From Antedon mediterranea (Eukaryota > Echinodermata > Crinoidea > Comatulida > Antedonidae): a stretch of 60,000 nt of DNA. A program made the translations under genes and the position numbers. Each line of letters opens with the position of its first letter. Within the stretch, counting starts at the first letter, position 1. Under the pieces are notes generated by a model. That model was not told where the DNA came from, made no database searches, and was given only the letters and a program-made list of their open reading frames with translations. Positions 14,301-26,300 of this stretch are shown one piece after another. The DNA is taken from NCBI RefSeq assembly GCF_964355755.1, contig NC_092670.1, positions 38,243,795-38,303,794 on the forward strand, given 5' to 3'.

Positions 14301-17300
14301 TTTAGTGTAAACTATAAACTTAAGCTCTGTCTACACTATCAAACTTTATGTGATGTGCCCATATATGCAAGTGACGATGTCATAGCACTACCATATTTAA
14401 GCATATCACAACCATATTTGAGCATATCACTATCATATTTGGGCACATCACACTTTTTTTGTCTAGTTTTACACTAGTTTGATAGTTCAGACAGAGCTTA
14501 TTAACTATAATAATAATCTGTAAAGTTTTGCAAGAAATTGTAAAATATAAAATGTTGTTCACAACTACAGAATTTATGACCTGTAGATATTAATTGTTGC
14601 CTTGTCCTTATACAAAATGATTATTATTGCACATGCTCAGTGACCTCTTCACTCATGAATAATTCATGAGGCAAACAGAACCATTGGTGCAAATTATTAT
14701 ATAAACACTTACTTCCAGGTAATGGTTCCTCTTCTCCGGAACTCTCATATCTTCGGTATGTAAATTTCTGTGGCGTTGGTAGAGGCGTGGGCGTATCACT
14801 CTCGTTACGAACCTCCTTAGCAGTCTTTATGTTAACTAAAAATGTGTAAATATAAAGCAAATTATATATAATGGTACAAATGTATACCTGAATGATTATT
14901 ATAAGCGATAACTTAATTTATTACTAACAGACTGTGGAATTTATAGGTATACAACAATTAGTGTATATCATATACAAATAGAAGCATACTTTAATTTCTA
15001 TACTTATTTGTGATCCGGATACATTTTTTAGATCTATTTAACTTTTATGTTTTTATTTATTTTTTTTTGTATAACCGAGCTAATCTCAAGAAACAATTTG
15101 TTTTTATTTTTAACATTATTTTTGTATATTTTAAAATAATGATTAAAAAAAATATATGTACCTGTTAGTTTAGGTCTGGCTGTCTGGTTTTGTCTTCGAT
15201 GCCATATAGAATCCTTACTTGGTTGCCTTTTTGCTTGCCGACGATGCAAATCTTGTTTCGCTGACGTGTCATTATGTTCCTCTGTCTGTGCAACCTGTTC
15301 ATTGGTACTACTTGATGGTTCAGTCCCTTCAGATTCTTCAGGAATTATAGAGGTGTCAATCTCAGCTCCTTGAGCACCATTATAAACTGGTTGTGCAGAA
15401 GTTTCACCAGTTTGTTCTACAGAGTTCGTTTGTGATAGTGGATTGTCGGACACTTTCTGAAGAGTTACCGATTCCATTTGGTGCGTGCTTGTCGAACTTT
15501 GATTTGACTCATCCGTACCATCATTTTGGTTAGTCCTCGGCGAAGGTTCTTTCTGAGGAGGAGCAGCAGCAGTGGATGGACTCGGAGTAGATCCTCCATC
15601 GGATGGGTTGCTCCAGGATCTCATTCTTAATTTTTTAATTTCTTCTTGAATGCCCATTTGTAATTGGATATCACTCTCTGTTCGATGCCTCAGTTCTTTG
15701 GTATGCTCTCCATCTTCACTGTTAGGTTGTCTATCTTCCGTAGTATCCATATTTTGTTGATTTTCTGTTATGTTTACTCCATAATCTCTGTCTTGATCTT
15801 CCTGTTGTTGACCTTGGCAGGTCAGTATAGTAGCGTTCATAGTTTCTACTTTGTTAGTCGCTGGCACGCCAACCTGACCTTCGTTTGACGCCTTTATCTC
15901 CTCTGAGTCATCACTAATACCAACGATAGGCATTGAGGATGTGTCGTCTATCATAGGGGGTTCATGGGTAGGGTGTTCTGTGTATACGGACCCTTTTGAT
16001 AAATCAGTCTTACCAGTACTGTTCGACACTAAGTGGTTTGATATATCACTCTCGAGAACCGAGCCTGCTTGATTTCCTGTGTTGGATCCGCTGTCAGAAG
16101 TTTGAGGCAAATCATCAGCATTTGGACTGATTGTTTCATTAGCACTATTAGTAGTATTTCCTGTGGTTTCTAGCGATGATTCGCAAGCGATGCTTTGAAC
16201 ATCGGCCAGTCGTTTACTCAACACTCCGGCAGCGGCATGTGACAAGTCTTCGTGAGACAGATCGTTGTTAGACGTATCTGGCGTTATTGGCTCCTCGATT
16301 ATATTCGACGTGTCGCTGGAATGATTTTGAGGTTCGTTTTCCTGATTTCCGTGGGATTGTGGCGCTGACTTTTTTTTTACTTTGCCGGATGAATCAAACA
16401 CAGGAAGCATTAATTGTGGTACTGAATGAGATCGACAAACAGACTTTGTTGACGATGCTCTTGATAAATTAAAACCATTTGGAAGAATACCATCTAGAAT
16501 ATAAAAATAGAACTATCATTTATCAATGATATTTTTAACTTTTTCAATATAATTAACTTTCTCGATATATATATAAATAATTTGACTCACAAACAAACAA
16601 TTTCACACAGGAATCTGGTCAAAAATAAATGATATTTTGTATATATTGTGTGCATAATAATGAAAGGTTTAAAAAGAGTGTGATATTTTGTCATTTATTA
16701 TTAGGTCATTCATATTTTCCCTCACAATTTAAGAATTGACACATTAAAGATGTAATGTCCCTCTGAAAAAAATAATTCTTAAATGTTTTGGTTGAATATG
16801 CCAATTTGATGTAACATAACAGTTATCCACTTTGACCAAAAATTGGATCAAACAAATGTTTATTTAGTTGAAAAAAATGTAATTTAAAGCAAAAATTGGT
16901 TTTTGGTTGAATTTACCCATTTATTTTGTTATTAAGTGATTAAATTTATTAAAAATACAAAATAAAGTCTGATTAAATTAATCTTCATTTTTCATGTTTT
17001 TGGGGGACAATACATCTTTAAAACAGATTGAACATGATTTAAATGTGTCTTTCCACAGATGATGTAACATATCCATAAAAGAGTAGAAAAAAGGAGGGAC
17101 CAATTTAATTTTAAAAACTAGTTAGTCAAAATGATGCAAAGTAGACTGTAGTAGGAAAGAGATAAAGGAAATTGGACGTCAGTGACTTGACCTTGGTATG
17201 TCAACAAAAAAAACCAATGAAACCCACTAGCACTTAAGTAAAGTATTGGGACGGCGCCAGCTTTTTCAATATAGGGGTTCTTGTGTTTGGAAGAGTGAAT

Positions 17301-20300
17301 AAGGTATGCCACATAGCGTAAATAATTGACTTTAGTTTGTTGTATTGCATAAATTCAGAAATGGAATTACTTCTTATACAAATTAACCCCTTGAATCTGC
17401 CTCAATTAATTGTCATAGGAAAAGGAGTGAGACCAGAATCCTAATGAAACATATTTGTATAAGGCAGCGAGACTGTTAATAATTAAACTAACGAGCTGCA
17501 GCAATGGTGGCTGATGTATAACTTCCGAAACTCTAGCCTTCAAAATGTCATGCGTATCACGTGTCAAAAATGATCAAACGCATCAGAATCAAGATACAGA
17601 GAGGTAAGTGGACGACAAGAACTTAACAGGGAAATAAGATAGAATATTGAGAGATGGAGAGAAGACTCAGCGATGGGAACTGAGAATCAAGAATAAAAAT
17701 ATGTTAATAAATATAAAAATCATAAATAAAAGTATAACTGGAGATGGAGAAAACAAAAGATGCTGGAGATATAAATGTGTAGGAAGAGTTAGATGAAAAT
17801 AATAGACTGAAATGAAAATAATGGGAGACTGAAATGAAAATAATGGGAGACTGAAATGAAAATAATGGGAGACTGAAATGAAAATAATGGGAGACTGAAA
17901 TGAAAATAATGGGAGACTGAAATGAAAATAATGGGAGACTGAAATGAAAATAATGGGAGACTGAAATGAAAATAATGGGAGACTGAAATGAAAATAACAG
18001 GAGACTGAAATGAAAATAACGGGAGACTGAAATGAAAATAATGGGAGACTGAAATGAAAATAATGGGAGACTGAAATGAAAATAACGGGAGACTGAAATG
18101 AAAATAATGGGAGACTGAAATGAAAATAACAGGAGACTGAAATGAAAATAATGGGAGACTGAAATGAAAATAATGGGAGACTGAAATGAAAATAACAGGA
18201 GACTGAAATGAAAATAATGGGAGACTGAAATGAAAATAATGGGAGACTGAAATGAAAATAATGGGAGACTGAAATGAAAATAACGGGAGACTGAAATGAA
18301 AATAATGGGAGACTGAAATGAAAATAATGGGAGATTGAAATGAAAATAATGGGAGACTGAAATTAAAATAATGGGAGACTGAAGGAGAATGCTGAAACTT
18401 ACCCATGTCTTGGTCTTCCAGATGTATAGTAAAAGATAACGTTCCTGTGATAGGGTCCGATGGGTGATGTTTGTTTAAATGTAATTGCATTGAATGTTCA
18501 CTGTTGAGATAAATATATAATAATAAGGCTGTTTTACTTCTCATTTTGATTTAGCTTTTCGATTTTATTTTGTATCTCCATTGAGATCCAGCCACTGATA
18601 CCCACAGCATTGTCATTTTTTCAGTAATTTGCCTTTGGATTTATAATAATAAGTAACAAATACTAGGGTAAATCTTTGTCTACACTATCAAACTTTATGT
18701 GATGTGCCCATATATGGACATGATGATGTCATATCACTACCATATTTGGACACATCACACTTTTTTAGTGTAGGCAGAGCTTTTAACGACTGAATAATGT
18801 CTTGCTACACATTGCAGTAGAACTTCTCCATTTGAACAGCCTTAATAAGGCGACACTTCATTGAGTTCCAAACATGTACACTTAATAGTGAATTAATGCA
18901 AAGGGTTATGTGGGTGTTTGAATATTGGTTAAAAAATAGTATAATTTGGCTCTATGATTCAAAATAGGCTATTGTAGGCATTGTAATAAAAGCATACTCT
19001 AAACTTGGGAGATGCAATTTTGTACGAGGTAATTATATCATTTTAAGATTATGCTCGTTTAAAATTAAATAATTCCAGCATCATGGCACATACAGGTATG
19101 TGTTCCTAGGTATTAAACTTTAGTAATAGAAACTGTTAAAAACGGTGGTTTTTCCTACTTTTCAGCAACTCGTTGTAAGATGGTTTCAACCGGAACTATA
19201 ACTTTGCCGAGGAATCGGCTGATGATTGGCCGACTCTTAACAAACTTGTCTTTCACTTCGAACTCAATCATGTCACTTATGCGGGCTTGAAGGTTAAATG
19301 TCTGAAATACAAATGGCAACAATGAATGCATGGATTAGTTAGTTGGAGGTCATAGGTTACCAGTCTAAATTTCTAAATTATTGTACTTATATTGTCTAAT
19401 GTATAAAATTAACAAGTGATCCATGATAGAGAGGGCAGCAGACAACATTTTATGATCAATAATAATTAATATATAACAATTTAACATGCAATATCAACAT
19501 ACTAAATATGTGACTAAATCAACTTCTATTGCTATTTTTTAAAAAGAACTTAAAACGCATCTTTTTAACATCCAATATAAGCGCCTTTGATTTTTACTTC
19601 GGTTTAGTTGATTCTGGTGCTATACAAATACCTAAATTATTATAAAGGATGTTTTGCAAGGGTGTAGCCACCAGTATGGTTGGTAAGGTTTCAACCTGAC
19701 CACTTTTTCAGAGGCCTTTGACAACCCAGTGGCTTGAACAAAGATTATTCCCTTTTCTTGCGAAAACTGCACAACTTATTTCTTGTGGCTACTTCACTGT
19801 TATGATAGTTTATATTTAAAAGATTAACATTTAAATATTTATTATGTCATAATCAGTGGAAAAAATTACTGTAATGTCATAAGTACAACCCTAGTACAAA
19901 ATTAATTATTATTTACAGTCCCAGTACTCTCCCAATACCAGACTCTCTGAAAACTGGTTCTATAGCTCTGTCTACACTATTAAATTAGTTTGACAAAAAA
20001 AGTGTGATGATATGATATGCCCAAATATGGTTGATAAGACATGATCATCATGTCTATATATGGGCACATCACATTTTTGTTGTCATATAAAGTTTGATAG
20101 TGTGGACAGAGCTTAACAGGTACCAGGGTTCTGAAAACTAAACACAACTCTAAGCACATCCACTAAAAAAAAAACTTTCTTACTAAATTTTCCCAGGACG
20201 GCATGACAGTATTCTGAGCTGTTTGCGTTCTATATTGCTGTTCATGATGCTGTAGTCTAGTACTCTTTTTACGAATGGGTTTTACCATCAATTTCACATA

Positions 20301-23300
20301 AGGATCCGGGTTAAAAAACATTCCCTTTTTCAAATTCTCAGCATAAATTTCTGAAATATAATCAAATATACTTAATGCTCATCTTACAATAGAACTGTTG
20401 TAAAAATACATTTTTAAGGGTTACAATCTTTGACTTTCAATGTCATGTCATAATACCAAGGCTGACTGAATGGAAAGAAAATAATAGAATAGTTCCCTTT
20501 CTGATCAAATTTCAAAGCTACATGACTTTTTAATATTTGCCTTTTTTTTTATAGAAATGGTTATATTCTGTAAAAATTATTACATGTTAAATATGAGGCG
20601 CAAAGCAAAAAAATCGTCTTAACTTTGCTTTAAATCCTTGATTTTGCATAAGTCGGATTAAAAATACTAATATAAGCAAAAATATTTGCTTAAGTTTATC
20701 CTAAATCTAAGATGAACAACACCCTGCCTTCAAATGAAAAACATTGTTTTTTCTGCAACAAAGATATTCGGAAAGGCTATGCTAGTGCGTTTTCTGCGGT
20801 ATCATGGATGCTAATAACTACATCGATCTTCAGTAAGATGGTCTAGACCCATTTGACAATCCAGAAGCCACTTTTATCAAACTAACTACTTACTTGATAC
20901 TATTATTGTATACAGATGATCATCAGCTTCTAAATCATCTGAGGTTGAATCCAAACTGTCATTACGCCCGTCATGGTTGTACACCGTAACCGTTGGTGAA
21001 ACAGCTCGTAGTTGTCCAGAGTTGCCATGGTAATATTTATAACAGACCTTATTTACTGCTGAAAATAATATATTAAAGATTTAATTAAACTTGTTTTTTT
21101 GAAGTGTCTCGTTATTTTACTTTCATCACGGTTATACAAACAATACTCTGTAATATTCTAATATAATATTCTCAAACATACATTATACTGTATTATAATA
21201 TTTGGAAGATTTTTAATTTTTTTTATTTATTCAATTTCTGCCATATACATAACAAAGAAGACAAAACAATTATAAAAGGAGGCACGGAAAGACCAAACAG
21301 GTGCTAAATACCTATGCTAGTTGGTCAACCCAGAACACACAAAAATAAATAAATTACGTTCTACAATAAAAGTATCGACAAGAAAGCGACCAACTACACA
21401 CATTTTCAATATCAAAATTATTTAAAAAATAAATATTGAGATAATTAAGTAATTTGGTTTTAAAAGAACTAACAGAAATATTTAAGATCATTAGATGATG
21501 GACATTGACATTTTGCTGGTAACTAACAATAGAAGTAATTTTTCTTTTCATACTACCTATACAGTAGCAAAAATCTTCATTAATAATAGTCATCATTAAC
21601 CATTAACATTTACAGAATGTGAAATTCTTCAATTGAAAAAATAAATATTACTTTTCACATATTGTACAATCTACAATGGGTCGCTGATGATGTAATTAAA
21701 TGGTTTATCTTATCTTACTGTACGAAACCAGGAATATAGTGTACTACAGGAATTATACAGTTAACAACTTTTATCTTAACTGCAGTAACTGCAGTAAGAT
21801 GCATAAAGGGTCCTTTCACACCTGTTCGGCACGGTTCTGGTCTGGCACTGTCAAAGCAAACTTAAATGTTTCGTTTTCACGCGGCTACGTGCATATCGAT
21901 TGTCACATAGAGCATCGTGAAAACGAAACATTGGCGTTCAATTCGAATTGCCCGCACCGGACCCGTGTTGGAAAGACTCTTTAATAATCCAGTTATTTTG
22001 CACCTGTATAGGAAGCGTAAAAACCGCCTGGGAAATCCTATTGCATTTAATACACTCAGAAAACAAGAAAACATACAGTACAGTACTTTATTTAATATAT
22101 TTGTGGTTAACCTAGGACATGATTCACTTCCAAATTAATTTTACGAAAAACAACTCTTAAACTCTGTACACTATGTGACAAAAAATGTGATGTGTCCATA
22201 TATGGACATGATGATATCATATCACTACCATATTTGAGCATATTACTACCATATTTTGGTACATCACACTTTTTTTTGTCAAACTAGTTTGATAGTGTAG
22301 CTTTGTAATGCTATGACTTTGAATGTTTCTGGATTCCTACCACAACCCCCATCAAACATCCTTTAGGTCAAAGTTTAAAACAAGACATTGACTTTATAGC
22401 ATTTTTAAAGAAACATTACCATACTATTACTAAGTACTAAACATCTCAAGTAGTACAACAAATAACCAAAACCTTTGGAACAAACAATGTCACAAAAACC
22501 ACATAGCATATTTATGAGTTGACAAACAAGAAGGTCTCGAATGTCCCATTACAAGGAGTTGAAGTCTAGTCATCATTTATTATATAAGTCGGAAAAATTA
22601 AAAAGATGATATATGAGGAAAATTTGTGTGACTAATGGACAACAACGAAGAATGAGAATGTAGAAACATTGCAAAATGTAGAAAGATTCAATCCCCAAGA
22701 ATATCCTAGACTTCCTTTCTTTTTCTTCAATAATACAGAGATATTATACTGAAACATTAGTAGAGCTCTGTGTACACTATCAAACTAATTTGAAAACAAA
22801 GTGTGATGTGCCCAAATATGGTAGTGCTATGCTCAAATATGGTAGTGATATGACATCATCATGTCCATATATGGGCACATCACATTTTTTGTCACACAGT
22901 TTGATAGTGTAGACATTGCTTAACACTATTATTAGATAAGGGAGATCGCATCTCTCTGATTTTTAGACAAACATGGATTGTTTATTTGCTGTAACTAAGT
23001 GACTACCAGTACACATTATAATATTAGTTATTATTATTTTATTTTACTATATTTTGTTCTGGAGGATACCTAGTACATCTTTCGAGATGAGTAGGGGGTT
23101 ACCCCGGTGTATTAGTATTATTAGTACATCACAGCCACTGATCACCAACTGGGCCCTCTGGGAGACCAGTCTTTGACTGAAGAGGTTACCCAGTATAAAT
23201 ATAAATTTCAATCAATCAATTGTACAACCAAAGAGAAAAAAAATTGAACACTATTTAATTATTCAAAATTACTGTAGACATTATTTCAAAATAAAGGCAG

Positions 23301-26300
23301 ACAGTACAATGAAGCAACTCAAGTTATATTCATAATAATGAAATGAGTTCTATAGAACAGTACAGTTTAACGCTACAACACAATGATATTACTAAACCTA
23401 ATCATGCGTATAAAGTAGATTTCAACAGAAATCCTAGAATTATGCGCAAGATTAAAACAAACCCTGTACTAAAGTTAAGAAAAAATAGTGGTTTTTACAT
23501 ATTATGTAAATTATAGATTCATAAGAAGTATGTTGCCGAAGGATTAGAACCTATCCACTTGAGGAGTAGCCTACCACTAGACCACAGAAGATCCTGTGGT
23601 GAGACTACATACAATAGTACTGTACTTACAAAATAATTCTTTGGAATCAAGAGAAATGCTTGATATAACTTACTGTACCTTTTCTAAAGTTGGTATTTTT
23701 TTCCAGGTCCCATACCATCTGTCCTTTGCGGGTTCCAGTAACTCCACGATTTTTAAAGTCAATAAAATTTGATGGGTTCATCTCGTCTGTAAAAATAATT
23801 ATGTACAGAAAACAACGCAATAAATTAATGGCACTAACTCTACATGTTGCTGGGTTAATATAAAATGTAGTAAATTGCTTTTTTTTTTTGATTAATCAAT
23901 AATTGAAAAGATATGCTAAATTTATTCCAATATTCATTCTTTTCGTGATACATTAAAATCAAATACTGCTAACAGGTTTTGTGACATTTACTTCTCAGCC
24001 ACCATGTAACATTTCAATATTAAGATTTAGCGGAGAGTGGCCATAACTTAACGGCCTACATATGAATACCTAATGGATGTAGGCCATTAAACTTTAACAA
24101 GACCAAGAAAATCTCCAAAGAAGACAAAATATTGAAAACTTTACTATGTTAAAGATGTATTGTCCTCTTAAAAAATAATTCTTAACATTTTTTGTTGTTG
24201 AATATGCCATTTTAATGTCACATAATAGAAATTTACATTGACCAAAAATTGGATGGAACATAATTAATTTACCTGAAAAAACTGTAATTTAAAGCAAAAA
24301 AGAGTCAAATTGGCTGCCAGCCAATGGATTTTATTATGTTATTTTATAAGTGAAAACACTATTTGTTTGGTTTTTTTTTCTACGGAAGTGATTGACTTTA
24401 TTAAAACTACAAAATAACCTATTCTAAGTCTGATTTCATCTTCATTTTTCATGTTTTTGGGGGACAATACTGTACATCTTTAAGCGGATAAGCATGTTTT
24501 AAAATTCATATTTGTATTTATTATGTGTGAATGGAATAATTTAATTTAGCTGAATAACTTAACCCAGCAAAACTGAATATTTTGAATTTTAATTTTGGGA
24601 TTTGGGAAAACAATGACTAATATAGCCAAATCAGAACTAACATTTTTTATATTGTGAAATAACATTTTAATTTTTTTTTCAGAAGGGAATAACTTTATTA
24701 AAACTGCAAAATGGCCTATTTAAAGTCTGATTTTATTAATCTTCATTTTTCATTTTTTTTGGGGTGACAATACATCTTTAAACCATTTCGTTAGTAAATT
24801 AGTTGTCAATACTTAACATAGTAGTACGCAGCCCTACTGTAGAAGAATAAAAATAAGTAGTACTCAGCTGTACATTGATTTAAACTGGCCAGGAAATTAT
24901 ACAAAATAGAACTACCTTAATACAAATCTGCTAATTCATGTTAAACAATACAGGCTTTGAATACTGTATTCTGAGGAAATGTCACCAAAATAGACACTAT
25001 AATTCAGCTAATTCATGTTAAACAATACAGGCTTTGAATACTGTATTCTGAGGAAATGTCACCAAAATAGACACTATAATTCAGCTAATTCATGTTAAAC
25101 AATACAGGCTTTGAATACTGTATTCTGAGGAAATGTCACCAAAATAGACACTATAATTCAGCTAATTCATGTTAAACAATACAGGCTTTGAATACTGTAT
25201 TCTGAGGAAATGTCACCAAAATAGACACTATAATTCAGCTAATTCATGTTAAACAATACAGGCTTTGAATACTGTATTCTGAGGAAATGTCACCAAAATA
25301 GACACTATAATTCAGCTAATTCATGTTAAACAATACAGGCTTTGAATACTGTATTCTGAGGAAATGTCACCAAAATAGACACTATAATTCAGCTAATTCA
25401 TGTTAAACAATACAGGCTTTGAATACTGTATTCTGAGGAAATGTCACCAAAATAGACACTATAATTCAGCTAATTCATGTTAAACAATACAGGCTTTGAA
25501 TACTGTATTCTGAGGAAATGTCACCAAAATAGACACTATAATTCAGCTAATTCATGTTAAACAATACAGGCTTTGAATACTGTATTCTGAGGAAATGTCA
25601 CCAAAATAGACACTATAATTCAGCTAATTCATGTTAAACAATATTGGCTTTGAATACTGTATTCTGAGGAAATGTCACCAAAATAGACACTATAATTCAG
25701 CTAATTCGTGTTAAAAGGTAACTGCTGGTTTAAAATGTCTATTGTTTACATAAATACAAAACCTTTTCCAGCAACATGGTAAAACGAAATCCCACTTATT
25801 TCTCTTCTGTGGTAAAGCACAACAAGCTTCTTTAAAATACTTATTACACCTGATTTTTCAATTTACAAACACTAACCGAGGTAAATATTTCTCACAAAAA
25901 TAGTTCTTTTGATATATATATTTTTTGTCCTAAGAAAAATGCCACAAATTTATATATACATAATATGATAATATACATAATTTTGGCAAATTTCCACTTT
26001 TAAGTGGACATTTTCCAAATTGAATGTCATATTATATTTCAGCCCTTCTGTATTTAAATATTTTTGTTTTGTTTAAAAATTATATATTTAGGCAAATTGC
26101 CAAGGATACCATAAACGAATTCATTCATTATCTTAAAGGTGACAATCACATCAAACATTGGCGGAATTAAACAAATGTTGATACATTAACTACGCCTCGT
26201 GCATGTTGCAACATTTTAAATACCCTCGAGTGCACCGCATTTTCACTAACACACTCGGACTTGTGCATTATTTGTATAGTAACCAACACAAAGATTTACT

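Noticed and set aside
17789-18544. 251-codon minus-strand open frame as a gene
   Set aside because: It is HECW exon 6 read through its donor into a 22-bp minisatellite; the repeat polypeptide is a consequence of the array, not a separate gene.
24930-25715. CRISPR-like array
   Set aside because: Units are contiguous and identical over 77 bases with no variable spacers, in an animal intron: an ordinary tandem repeat.
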